A DNA stretch of 64,000 bases from Chamaecrista fasciculata (taxonomy: Eukaryota; Streptophyta; Magnoliopsida; Fabales; Fabaceae). A model generated the notes under the pieces. The model did no database searches. It saw only the letters and a list, made by a program, of their open reading frames with translations, and was not told the origin of the DNA. The stretch lies in contig QANZ01043286.1 of the NCBI GenBank assembly GCA_003254925.1, forward strand, positions 127,891-191,890. Direction: 5' to 3'. How positions within the stretch are numbered: position 1 is the stretch's first letter; every line of letters starts with the position of its first letter. The translations under genes and the position numbers were made by a program. Of this stretch, positions 32,327 through 44,900 are shown piece by piece.

Positions 32327-34398
32327 TTCTATAGACACTATCTTTTGTGCAATATAATCTCTGACAAAATTGTACTGGATGTCAATATGCTTGGTCTTGC
32401 TATGATACTTAGGGTCTTTTGTGTAGGCTATGGCTGCAGTGTTGTCACAGTATAGCATCACTGGATTGGTACTCTCATGTCCAAATCCAAGATGTTCTAT
32501 AAACCTCTTCAGCCGCAAAGCCTCTTGAACTGCAGATGTGCATGCCACAAATTCAGCCTCCATTGAATGTAAGGCAATGCACGTTTGTTTCTTGCTGCTC
32601 CAACATATGGCGCCGTTGTTGAGCAAGAAAGTATAACCTGAAGTTGATCTCTGTTCTTCTTCGTCACCGCCTACATCGGCATCGGAGTATCCAACAAGGT
32701 GTAAACCACTTCCTTCGTAGCACAATGCGTAGTTGGAAGTTCCCTTCAAGTATCGCAAGATCCTTTTTACTGCTTTCCAATGCTTCTCACCGGGGTTTGA
32801 CTGGAATCTACTTACCAAACCAACTGCATAGCATATGTCTAGTCTAGTACACAACATTGCATACATCAGATTGCCAACAACACTGGCATATGGAACTCTT
32901 TCCATTTTCTTTTTCTCCATTTTGGTTTTGGGACACATATTAAGACTCGGTGCTACACCGGTAGCTACTGGAGTTCCCATGGGTTTGCAGTCTACCATGT
33001 TGAAACATTCTAGGATCTTATGAATATAATTCTCTTGTGAAAGAGAGAGAATTCGCCTCGAACGATCTCTTTGGATCTTAACTCCAAGAATGTATTCTGC
33101 CTCTCCCATATCTTTCATCTCAAAATTCGTTGAAAGCCATTCTTTAATAGCCATCACAGAATCTAGATTGTTTCTTGCCAATAGTATATTGTCTACATAT
33201 AAGGATAATATAACAAAATTACCCTCCAACCGCTTAATGTAGACACAGTGGTCTTCTTCTATCATATGGAAGTCGTATGAAGTCACTGCTTTGTGAAACT
33301 TCAAATACCACTGTCTGGATGATTGTTTTAATCCATAAATGGACTTCTTAAGTTTACAAACTTTGTTCTCTTTTTCTTTTTCAATGAAACCTAATGGTTG
33401 TGCCATGTAGATTTCTTCATCCAGATCACCATTTAAAAATGCGGTTTTACATCCATTTGATGTAATTCTAAATCTAAGCTGTTCACTATTGCCAAAATGA
33501 GTCTAATAGAGTTGAAACGCACAACAGGTGAGAACGTGTCATCATAATCAATGCCTTCCTGATGTGTGTATCCCTTAGCCACTAGTCGAGCCTTATACTT
33601 GTCGATTGATCCATCCACTTTTCGTTTAATTTTGAGAATCCACTTGTTCCCAATGGCTTTGCGCCCTTTTGGAAGATCAACTAACTCCCATACTTGGTTC
33701 TTCCTCAATGAGTCCATTTCATCTTCCATTGCTTTCTTCCACTCCTCACGAGCGGGACATGACAAGGCTTCGTGCATAGAACAGGGTTCATCATCCCTGT
33801 CTGGAGTAACAATAAAAGATTCGCCTTCATCTATTTGAAAACATCTCTTGGGAACACTTTCTCTGTCACTCCTTTTGGTAGGAGCTATATTCTTATCTTT
33901 TCTTCTTTGTTTAGGTCTTGGTGTTGACCTTTCTTGGCTCCCACTCAGATTGACATTCCTAGACGATTCTGGTATGTCAATTTGTTCTGCACTGTCTTGT
34001 TCTTCTGTCTCATAAAATGAAACAGTGCGGTTAACAACTCCTTTGTTAGGAAACTCATTCTCAATAAATGTTGCGTCTCTTAATTCTATTTCAGTCACAG
34101 TTCCATCTTCGTTCTCTCCTATGAAAACGTATCCTTTGGATTGTGAAGAGTATCTTATAAAGATACACTTCTTTCCTCTAGGACCCAATTTCCCATACTT
34201 ATGGGAAGTGTCATGGATATACGCTGCTGACCCCTAGGGTCGTAAGATATTTAAATCTGGTTTGCGTTTAGTCCATAACTCATAGGGTGTGGATGTGACT
34301 ATTTTGAGGGCACACGGTTAAGTATGAAGGTCGCAGTTAACAAAGCATCACCCCAATACGAAATTGGTAGGTTTGCTTGAGCCATCATGGACCTAAAT

Positions 34399-34805
34399 GA
34401 GAGCTTTTTCTCTCTGGAAAACTTCACACACGCTTTTTCCAAAATGAACTCCCCCATTTGTGTAAAATGAAGTCACGTCTCTTTTTACTCTGTCACTTCC
34501 CCCTTTTCGGGTTTGTTCTACCACACGTTCCATATAATTGGAAGTTACTAATACGTGTGTGTGTGGGTTTAATATTTTTATATCAATAAAAATATTAATG
34601 AGATTTATTAAATGAAAATAGTATCTTTTAATCACAAAAGATTCTGATACATACCCATATAAATCTCAACCGCTTTTCATAATCTTTACAAAAAATAATT
34701 AATTAATTAAATTAATTAATCCTCTCAATAATAATAATAAAATATTATTATTTGGATCAAATCTAATTGGATCCAATCCACCGTGGGTGGACTCATATCC
34801 CAACA
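34399..34805 (-). repeat. copia 5' LTR, truncated (407 bp)
   Basis: Starts TGTTGGGATATGAGTCC on the - strand at 34805. It matches the 3' LTR down to 34399 ('gagagctttttctct'), where it joins integrase sequence directly. The missing 133 bases correspond to 28585-28717. Confidence 0.9.
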
Positions 34806-34810
34806 ATTTC

Positions 34811-36199
34811 AATTATCCCATTTCCCTCTTTTCAGTGGTTCTGCTTCTGCCATTTCGTTCACAAACTGCCAAATACTAATACAAAACCCCCCTTTCCCGT
34901 CAGACACGCATAACGTTCTATATTTTGTGCTATTGGCTCTGTTTGTGTTTCCCACTTTACACTAAGCGACTCCAGAGTAATCTCACAGGTAAGATTCTCT
35001 ATCAATGTCGATTCTGAACATTCATTTGTTACGAGGGAGCTAAGAATGAAGTTTGAGAATGGGAGTATTACTTACTGGTCTTCGATTATATTCTATTTTT
35101 TGTTTTCTCAGGTCTCTTTTGATTTGACTATGATTCTTTGTAAGAAAAAAATAACAAATTAGAATTTGAAACAATTTTGCCCAAAAATAAAGTAACCCAG
35201 GCGACTATGATTCTTATGCTACAGAGATTTTTGTTTAAAGGAACAACAAGCAACGTGTTGACGTAGCATAGTTTCTCCACAAGACAACCATAGAAATCTG
35301 CAATTTTGAGGGAAGAAGAAGAACGGTGCTTTGATTTGGAGAAGAAGGTGTTGTGATTTAATTTGAAGACAAGGTGTTGTGATTTGAGGATCCATAGCGG
35401 GCGGTAATGAGGGAGAAGAAGAAGAAGAACGTGATGTGATCCAAGAAGAGAAGGAGACGAGTTGATTTGTTTGGTTCTTTTTTTTTTGNGACTAAATTAA
35501 CAGAAGTTTAACAAAAGGGTATTATTTGCACATAATTGAAAATTCAGGGGTCTTATTTGCACAAATTAAAAATTCAGGGGTGTTATGTGCACCCAACCTA
35601 AAACTTAAGGGGGTGCCCATGCATTTTAGCCTTTTTCTTAATACAAAACACCTCTCATAATTTACATCATGAAAACAATAGAATGATATATAGGGTATGT
35701 AAATATTATTTCAAAAATTAAAATTTATATTACCTAAAATAATAAATTATATTGTTTTGATAGAAATGGAATGCATATTGAAGTTATCCCTTGGAGGACG
35801 TCGTTAACCGTTTTCCCCCAAACGCACCCTAATCTCTCTCCTCACACACTTCTTTTGCCTAATCCCTACAATAATTTTGTCACAGATTCAAGTACAATCC
35901 TATTAAACATGAGAGAAAGAATCTCCGGTGTTGTTACTCTTAAATCTTATAAAGAATCTTTCTATTTATATATATATATATAGGTGATTGTTATTGTATG
36001 CTAGAGAAACAAAAAAAAAAAAACTTGTAAAATGAGTTCCCAACAAATATTTAGAGAAATAATGTATTACAATTGTCTTAACTTTGGTTGTGATTCATCT
36101 TCTTCTTTAAAGATGAATGCATGAGCTACGCTTGCTTTTTAGCTCCAAAAAAGAGGTACGTTAACATTTTCCCTTGCGTTTTTTATAAAATTTGTTTTT
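34811..36199. other. intergenic, old TE sequence
   Basis: Resumes the sequence interrupted by the copia element. 35490-35640 is a second copy of the repeat at 20800-20985 (contains an N at 35489). No gene is recognised; short frames have no family features. Confidence 0.5.
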
Positions 36200-37834
36200 A
36201 TTATAACTATAGTGTGATTATAATCAAAGTTAATTATTTTTGTAGTGGTGTTTGGATGATTGTTGATTATTTGGTGTGAAATTATTAAAATGGGTATGTA
36301 ATGATTGTGGTAGGTGGATAAAAAGTAAGGAAATTGATAAATTGTATAGGGGTATAAATGGAAGAAAAAGTTGGAAAAAGTAAGGTGTGATTTTATTATA
36401 ATCAAAATATATTTGGACATGATTGTTGCTTGAAAAAAAATCAAAATATGTTACTGTTTGCCTTGAAAAGCGTGAAAGCTTGATTATTTTCATGTGCAAG
36501 TGGGGCGGGGGTGATTATTTGATTTGGTGCACCGAATGAATTTTGGCCTATATAATGGTGGACCAAAAGGACTAAAATGTACAATCATAGCCCGACATTT
36601 GGTGGACCAGCGAAGAAAATAGTGCACCGTTTCGCAGCAGATGAGAGAGAATGGAGACACGCACGCGGACCCGAAATTTTTATTCAATTTTCTTCAATTG
36701 GACATTCGGTCCACCGTTTTATATTTTCGGTTCGCCATTCATGAAGGAATTCTTCCACACTCATATTAGCCCAGAATTTCGGTCCACCGACTTCCGAATG
36801 ATCCACCGCTTAGCTATTGTAATTTGGATATCGCGACATTCGGTCCACCGTTTTATATTTTCGGTCCGCTATTCATGAAGGAATTCTTTCACACTCATAT
36901 TAACCCAGAATTTCGGTCCACCGAATCTAAAAATCGGTGGACCAAATGTCGGGATATAAAAAGAATCGATGGCCCATTCCACACAAATGCAAACCCTCTC
37001 ACTCTCTCTCTCTCTCTCTCTCTCTCACTCTGTACAGTGAGGATCAATTCATCAAGTGAGGATGAATTACAAGGCTGGTTTCCCATAAACCTGGTTTATG
37101 TAAATTAGATACTGTTTCCCATGAATTTTGCCCAAAAATTTCGGCATAAACCTGGTTTCCCATCGCGTCCATCTCCTCCTCCTTTAATTCATCTTACTCC
37201 TACCTAATTAAATCACCACCATAGCACGATCAACACACTCCGGAGGGCAGCTGCTATACTCGACAGAGATGAGAGAGAGAGAAACGACGATGAGAGAGAG
37301 ACATGGAGATGAGAGAGAGAGAAACGACGGAGACGAGAGAGTGAGAGAGAAACGACAGAGATGAGAGAGAGAGAAACGACGATGAGAGAGAGACACGGAG
37401 ACGAGAGAGAGAGAGAAACAACGGAGACGAGAGAGTGAGAGAGAAACGACGGAGATGAGAGAGAGAGAAACGACGGAGATGAGAGAGAGGCGACGGAGAC
37501 GCAGAGACGAGGGATTGCGAGAATGGCTAAATTGCCAATTTGATACCTAAATATTTTGGGAAAAATAACATTTTAGCCCTAGACAATAATGAGTAATTGT
37601 AAAATGGCCCAATATTTATGGAAATGACCATTTTGCCCTTGTGATTTTTGATTGAATGAATGAGAGTATAGGTAATTTTAGGCATGTATATAGGGGTATA
37701 AGTGTAATTGAGTGTGTTTGATTATAAAAAAATCATGATTATAATTTGATCAGAAAAAAAAAAACGTAAAAGAACAAGTTTATTATGATTATAATCAGAA
37801 CAGATTATAATCAAAACGCAAACGAACTGGGCCT
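36200..37834. mobile_element. non-autonomous repeat with 'gattataatc' ends, copy 2
   Basis: Fuller copy of 26222-27500. It includes a direct duplication of 134 bp (36701 and 36835) rich in 'ttcggtccaccg', a CT run (37000-37025) and a GA-rich minisatellite (37262-37500). The right end 'gcaaacgaactgggcct' lies about 630 bp upstream of the MTB 5' region. Confidence 0.6.
37262..37500. repeat. GA-rich minisatellite
   Basis: Imperfect tandem units of the form 'gagagagagaaacgacgga' with 'gagacgagagagtgag' variants, about ten in all. Confidence 0.8.
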
Positions 37835-38460
37835 TAGGCATTGAAATGACAGGCGAGAATCGACCCACACACTTTTTCTTCAGGTTCAAGCCTCCTTCAA
37901 TTCTTATTAAGAATTACCTCACAAACAACAACTTCATTAATTTCAAATAAAAAATATTCATTATCAAAATAAAATGAAAATAATAAGAAATTATAAAAAA
38001 AGTTATTATAACATATATAACAAAATTACTTTTTACTTTATATTTTAAAACTTTTAATAATCATAAAACTTAAATATTCTTTAGGTATTTACTAAGACAT
38101 GCGAACCACTAATATATGTAGGACTGTTCATATCTAATTCAATCCAAATTCAATCGATCCAATTCGATATGAATTGATTAAAACTGACCAAAACCAATTA
38201 TCTAATCGATTGAATTGGATGAAAAAAATAAAAACCGTTTGGTTGATTTTAAAAACCAAAAACTGACGAAACCATATTAATATTTTAATTAAATATTATT
38301 TATATTATATTAAATAAGAGAAAAAAAAAACCATTTAATCATGAAAAAGCCCAAAACGTAAAGAAAAAGAAGATGATGAAGAAGATCGGCCTATGAAAAA
38401 AGAGTTGAAAATGGCCCAATCCTTTCAATTTTGAGATTCGTATCGCACGCAGCGTCTCGC
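37835..38460 (+). promoter_or_regulatory. upstream region of MTB
   Basis: The only spacer between the last TE and the first transcribed-looking sequence. AT-rich, no clear TATA box at a usual distance, with a decayed repeat at 38120-38300 ('aattcgatatgaattg'). Presumably holds the promoter. Confidence 0.35.
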
Positions 38461-38506
38461 ATGGGCGGCTTCCCACTAGCTATCCCTTCCGCGACAACCA
38501 CCACCG

Positions 38507-38935
38507 GTGAGTCGGTGAATTTTTCTCTACTGCATTCTTTCTAATTTCTCAATTTCGTTCAATTTCGCTTTCAAATTCTTCGAAAACAAGATCCACGACC
38601 ATACCCTAATCTCAATTTTACCTTCTCTATTATTGGGTTTTTTCTGCACTCGATTTTTCTCAGTTAGGGCAAACCAATCTCAGTTGACCAGATAGTTGCT
38701 CTTCTTTCTTTCAAAGCGACGCGTGAAGTGAGATTTTGGTGAAGCTGCCTTTGCTTTGGACCCATTATGTGAGAAATTTTTTTGTGATTCATTTCTTTGC
38801 CATTTTTATATTTCATGCGGATACTTTCGTTTTTGACGTACGACTGATCTTATTCTTCTTCCATTAAATGGGAGTTAGCTGAAGTGTAAAGAGAAATAGT
38901 ACATTAGGCTAATTTTATTTCACCTTTGCTCTCAG
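38507..38935 (+). other. predicted 5'-UTR intron of MTB
   Basis: Donor 'ACCG|GTGAGTC' and acceptor 'TTTGCTCTCAG|CTTG', with a T-rich interior of 429 bp. Removal leaves seven bases before the start ATG. Inferred from splice-site quality; not proven. Confidence 0.5.
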
Positions 38936-38942
38936 CTTGAAA

Positions 38943-41900
38943 ATGGATTCACCCGAGAATAGTCGTGGTTGTGTGAAACGGGAGGCTGGTAGTGTGGATG
39001 GGAAGAGTGACAGGGTAGTTGACGGTGATGAGTGGGAGGGTGGAGATCGAAAGAAGCACAGGTCAAGTAGGTCAAGAAAATCTGGGAATGGGGAAGAGGC
39101 TGAAGGTTCAGATGGCAGTGGAAGAAGAAAAAGTTCTGGGGATAGAAGTGGGACGAGGAAGAGGTCTAGTGGCTCAAGTAGAGCTGATAGTGATGACAAT
39201 GACTATGATTCTAGAAAAGATTCAAGGTCTAAGCAACTGAAGAAAAGACAAGAGGAAAGCACGTTGGAAAAATTGAGCAGTTGGTATCAGGATGGAGAAT
39301 TAGACAAGCAAGAGGGTGGAGATAAGATGGGGAGTAAAACACATAGTCGTGCTGATGAAAGTGAGAGGAGAAAAACGTCCTCTAAGTATTTGGAGCATGA
39401 TAGTTCTCAGAGCAGAGGTAGAAGTAATGAGAACAGATCACATGACGGTGAGCCTGAAAACTTGGATAAAGATTACAGATACTCAGAAAAGAGGGAAAGC
39501 AGCCGAGACAAGGGTCATGGGTCTTCTGAGCAGGTGAAAAGTTCAAGAAGAAAATGGGATGAAGCAGACACTGTCAAGAAGACAGAGTTTAGTTATTCTG
39601 AAAAGGGTGATTTCAGAAGTCCGAAGGCTTCTGATTCTAAGCATGAGGGCTCTAAAGAGAGAACTGGAGCTGCTAGAGATGAACAAGGGGAGAGTAAAAG
39701 CAGGGTACCAGATTCCATCAGTGATAAGGTTGTCAAATCTAACAATAAAGACGAGAGAAGAGCTGATCCTGAGAGAGGTAAGAGCAAAGGCAAGTCAGAA
39801 TCACTAGAGGTTGGTCGGGAAGAAAGATCAGAAAGGGACAGAACTGAGAAGCCTAGGCGCCTGAAAACACCCACCAGTTATGATGAAAGCTGGGAGAGGC
39901 CACTAAATGCCGATGAAGATGGAAATATGCGGAGCAGGGACAAAACTTCAAGAGAGGCTGGGCACACAAATAGATCTAGGACGCCAGAGAGGAGTGGAAG
40001 ACGACACCAAGATTCTGAAAACTCAGATATGGATTATGAAAGAAGCAGTAGCTTTAAAAGGAAGGACCTTGAAAAAGATAGTTATAGAGATGATAAGAAT
40101 AAGGATCGAGAAGGTTCTAAAGAGAGTTGGAGACGGAGGCAACCAAGTAATCCTGATAAAGATCTAAAAAATGGTGAAATTGTTTTTGATCACAACAGAG
40201 AGTGGGAGTTGCCTAGACATGGTCGTGAAAGGACTGAAAATGAAAGACCTCATGGTCGGTCTGGTGGTAGAAAAGATGGAAATCGGGGGGAGGCTGTAAA
40301 AACATCATCAAATTTTGGAATTTCCAATGACAATTATGATGTGATAGAGATCCAAACCAAGCCTATGGACTATGCAAAAGGAGAATCTGCATCCAACTTT
40401 TACAGGAGAAGTGAAGTAAATCAACAATATGATACTAAATCAGGAGCTAATGAGGAAGAATGGCCATATCCGCAGGAAGATAAGGTTAGAAAGAGTGATT
40501 CATATGGGGCTGGGACCCCTGGTGATGATTTGAAGGAGAAATATACTGATGATGACTATGAGTTTCAAGGGGGAAGAGGAAGAGGTCAGAAAGGTGCTAT
40601 GTCTGGTCGCAGTACTGGAGGCCAAAGTTCTAGCAGTGGTGGTTCACAGCCTCAATATGGAAACCAGGAGTCTGGGTCGTATAATAGAGCTGGTCCACAA
40701 GGAGTGAAAGGGAATAGGGTTGGGAGAGGAGGAAGGGTTAGGCCGACTGGGAGAGACAATCAACAGGTTGGAATGCCACTGCCAATGATGGGATCACCTT
40801 TTGCCCCTCTTGGCATGCCTCCGCCTGGACCGATGCAGCCTCTTAACCCTGGTATGTCACCTGCTCCTGGTCCACCAATTTCTCCTGGCGTCTTCATTCC
40901 CCCGTTTACTCCCCCTGTTTGGCCTGGTGCACGAGGTGTTGATATAAATATGTTAGCTGTTCCACCTGGTCTTTCTCCCATACCACCTGGACCATCAGGC
41001 CCTAGATTTCCTGCTAGTTTAGGGAACCCACCAAACCCTGCAATGTATTATAACCAATCAGGCCCTGGAAGAGGAGTTTCTCCTAGCATTTCTAGTCCTG
41101 GTTTCAATCCTACAGGACCTCTGAATCGAGGAACACCACCTGATAAAACTACTGGGGGTTGGGTTCCTCAAAAAAGTGGTGGACCTCCTGGTAAAGCTCC
41201 TTCTAGAGGTGAACAGAATGATTACTCTCAAAACTTTGTTGACACTGGTATGAGGCCGCAAAATTTTATCAGGGAGCTTGAGCTAACAAATGTTGTAGAA
41301 GACTACCCCAAGCTTAGGGAGCTTATACAGAAAAAGGACGAAATTGTAGCAAAATCTGCTTCTACTCCCTTGTATTATAAATGTGATCTGAAAGAGTTTG
41401 AACTGTCTCCAGAGTTCTTTGGGACCAAGTTTGATGTCATTCTTGTGGATCCCCCATGGGAAGAGTACGTTCATCGCGCCCCTGGTGTTGCTGACCATAT
41501 GGAGTACTGGACATTTGAAGAAATAATGAATCTTAAGATTGAGGTAAGTTGTTATTCTTTTTAAGCAACATGGTATTTTCATTGTGACTGTTTCAGTGTG
41601 AGCATTTCTTTTCATTCTTGGTTTCACATGCACATTTTTGAGTGTATAACAGAATTTGTTGAGCTGATTTACCTTTGTGCATTTTTATATTTTGTATTTG
41701 CCTCCTTTTTGGTTTTCTTTGATTAATGTACGTTTATGTTTGACTGAGACATCTAATTTGTTTTCTACCTTTCCTTAAGGCTATAGCAGATACACCTTCT
41801 TTTATCTTCCTTTGGGTGGGCGATGGTGTAGGCCTTGAACAAGGTCGTCAATGTCTAAAGAAGGTAAATGATCTGGACACCGGAATTATCAATGGACTAT

Positions 41901-44900
41901 AGACTGAATTGCTATTTGTAGCTCCTATCATATCCTATTCATTTACTTTGCTGATAATCTCTTTTTTCTTTTCTTTTTGTTTTCTTGTTTACTTGGGTTT
42001 CTACAGTGGGGATTTCGTAGGTGTGAAGATATATGCTGGGTGAAGACAAATAAAAGTAATGCAGCCCCAGGACTACGACATGATTCACATACTTTATTTC
42101 AGCATTCAAAGGTCAGTTGAAGTTTATTTCTTAGGAACTATCACTGCTTCATTTCACTGCATGACATTGCCCATGAATTTACTTTTCAATGTTTTGTTAA
42201 CGTGATGCGTTCTAACTTAAGTTGATTTTGTTGTGTTGAAGGAACACTGCTTGATGGGCATAAAAGGAACTGTTCGTCGAAGTACTGATGGCCATATAAT
42301 CCATGCCAACATTGACACTGATGTAATTATTGCAGAGGAACCTCCTTATGGTTAGTATCACCAAATGCATGTGTGAAATGAAACATATAATTATTTTTGG
42401 TATAAATCACTTAATTCTTCGAGTTACTTTTCTTGTTATGATATTCTGTTTTCTCAGATTTACGTTGGAAATCATATTTTTGGATGAGAGAAAGAAAATA
42501 AATTATGCATAGGGAATGATAAATCTTGAAACATGACCCTTACTATTATTATTACTGGAAGTTGTTATGCTTTATAATTAGCTTTTATTGTTCTGTTGGA
42601 ATTTGATGTTTTTATTATCTTTGTCTTGAATTCCCTATACAAAGCCCTCTCACTTATTGTAATTCGGACTTGAATGTGCTAATAGAATATCCCTATTTTG
42701 ATCTCTCTCCTTCCCCCTCTTCTCTGCCCCTCCTATGTTAGTGTCTGCACCGTTCTGCTGCACATCTGGGTCTCTGTAATTCTCTCACTTTATTATTAGT
42801 CTTTGCTGCTTGCTTCTTCTATGATGTCTTGCTCTGCATCTTCTGACTGTCTGGTTGGTGTTCTGAATCTTTTTTTTTTTTTTCTGGTTTTTGGGTTGTC
42901 CGATACTCTCATACTCCTTATAAGCTCTTAGTTATTCATTGTTTTTTGTTTGAATTTTCTGATTAGGGGAACAATGAGAAATGACCTCTCATTTGAACAC
43001 ATTCGCTATTCCTGCTAAATTTGTTGACGATATATATGTTGGTCAAGCATATATTGATAATCTGAACTTTTTTTTTTTTTGCTAATATATTGAACGTGTA
43101 TGTTAACAAAAATGTATTAAGTGTGTTGTCTATGTTTAATTTGTTAGTTGTATTGTATTATTGAAATTTGTTGTGGTTTAAATAGATTTTTGTTACTATT
43201 TACTGTTTGGTTATAAGTGGTAGGATCTTATGATCTATCTTGGGATTCAATCTATCTTGCACTTTGTCCCATCCCATGTTAATTCTCAATCTTAACATTG
43301 CTTAAGATGAGTAGAAAGATTGTGAGATTGTACAATTTCATAATCTGAGCCTTTTTTTCAGTTAATAACTTAATATATTGAATGCATGGTTTAAAAAACC
43401 TGACCAGACCGGCTGATTCAACTGGTCAGACCAGGAATCAGAACCTGGTCTGGTCTGAAATCATCATAGAAGCTGCCATGACAAGAATTGGTCAAAGACT
43501 GTTTGAATCAGTCAAAAACCAGCAAAATCGACTTAAACTGGTCAGGTTGAGAGTGGACCGGTTTAGTGTGAACAATAAAGAGACGGTGATGAAATGGAAA
43601 ACTGAAAACATCAATCTTTACCCAGAAAAGAAGAAGGAGAAAATAGATTGCATAAAATAAAGAAAAAAAATGGAATGCATATGAACAATTAAGAGAAAGT
43701 CGAAGGGTGTATGTAGCCTGTAAACAAAAGCTAAAGAAAGAGAAGAGAGATGGTGATTAAATAAGGAACAATGCAAAAATGAAAAGAAAATGAAAGAGAG
43801 AAGAGGAAGAGATAAGGTCATACACCTCTTCTTGGAATAAAAATAGCAATAAATTAATGAGAGAAATGGACCAATTTGAATGTACTTCAGCTGCAGTGGT
43901 GCATTGAAAATGAAAGGAAGTATAATAAAATATAAGAGTTAGGTTAATTAATTTAAGTTGTATTTTGAAGAAAGAGAAAAAAGAAATAATTTAAAATATA
44001 GGGAATAATGGGTAATAATTACTCTAATTGAGAAAAATATATTAACTTAAAAGACTTTTTAGGCAAAAGTACTATTGGTACCCCCAAAGTATGTGGTCAG
44101 TTTCAGTTGTAAAGTTTTTTTTGGGTCAATTATACCCCCAGTTTTTCGTATTTAAGTCATTTGTGACCCCAATGTTTTATATTTGAGTCAATTATACTCC
44201 CAAATTAGGGGTATAATTGACACAAAAAAGAAAAGATTGGAGGCATAATTGAACCCACAACTTTGGGGGTACAATTGAAACCGACCCCATGCTTAGGGGG
44301 TACCAAGAGTACTTTTGCCTAACTTTTAAAGTAAGTTGAATTGTTAATATTAATTAATCAAATAGTTATTATATTTTATTTAGGGTAAATTACACTTTGG
44401 TACCCTGTGGTTTGACCCGATTTCACTTTGGTACCCTGTGGTTTGAAACTTGACACTTTGGTACCCTATGGTATTCTCCATTAACACTTTGGTACCCTTT
44501 GGAGCTATTTTGTAATTTTAACCATAATAAATTTTACAAAAATTACATAGTGACCCCAAAAAAATTTAAAATTTTTCATTTTAGTCCCTATATAATATGT
44601 ATCCAGGGACCTATTTGTAATTTTTTGAAAATTTTTTGGGGTCAATATGTAATTTTTGCAAAATTTGTTATGGTTAAAATTACAAAATAGCTCCAAAGGG
44701 TACCAAAGTGTTAATGGAGAATACCACAGGGTACCAAAGTGTCAAGTTTCAAACCACAGGGTACCAAAGTGAAATAGGGTCAAACCACAGGGTATCAAAG
44801 TGTAATTTACCCTTTTATTTATAGTATATGACCTTTTTTATTATATGAAATTAATATATATATATATATATTATATATAGATAGATATATTTAAGGTCAA

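Larger units (their letters stand above)
30226..34395 (-). pseudogene. copia pol remnant: integrase C-part, reverse transcriptase, RNase H
   Basis: In element order: the end of the integrase core and C-terminal region (34395-about 34000, with an in-frame TAG at about 34236 and a lost base near 34295), a linker, the start of reverse transcriptase to 33433, then reverse transcriptase and RNase H (33406-32327), and finally the last 35 codons (30332-30226) beyond a nested insertion. A one-base loss near 33430 shifts the frame between the two large open segments. The catalytic YVDD of reverse transcriptase reads YVDN (Asn codon at 33190-33188). RNase H keeps its 'SDAD', 'SMEAEF' and 'YCDNTAA' blocks. 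Clearly non-functional, cut in at least four ways. Confidence 0.93.
28585..34805 (-). mobile_element. deleted Ty1/copia retrotransposon with TSD, split by a nested solo LTR
   Basis: LTRs at 28585-29125 (3' LTR in element orientation, 541 bp, TG...CA) and 34399-34805 (5' LTR, 407 bp). The 5-bp duplication ATTTC flanks both outer edges (28580-28584 and 34806-34810). A polypurine tract lies next to the 3' LTR. The 5' LTR lacks its last 133 bases and runs straight into the middle of integrase, so the end of the LTR, the primer site, gag, protease and the N-terminal integrase have been deleted. By eye the LTRs differ at about 18 of 407 positions. Confidence 0.93.

Noticed and set aside
28585..34805. 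An active copia element
   Set aside because: Gag, protease and part of integrase are deleted; frameshifts, a stop, YVDN and a nested LTR disrupt the rest.
38937..38942. Start of MTB six bases earlier at a TTG
   Set aside because: Non-ATG start with a good ATG directly after it; also at a predicted splice acceptor.
44499..44696. Near-identical 63-codon frames on both strands
   Set aside because: They are the two arms of a palindromic MITE inside an MTB intron; a similar frame at 20268 is the same family.
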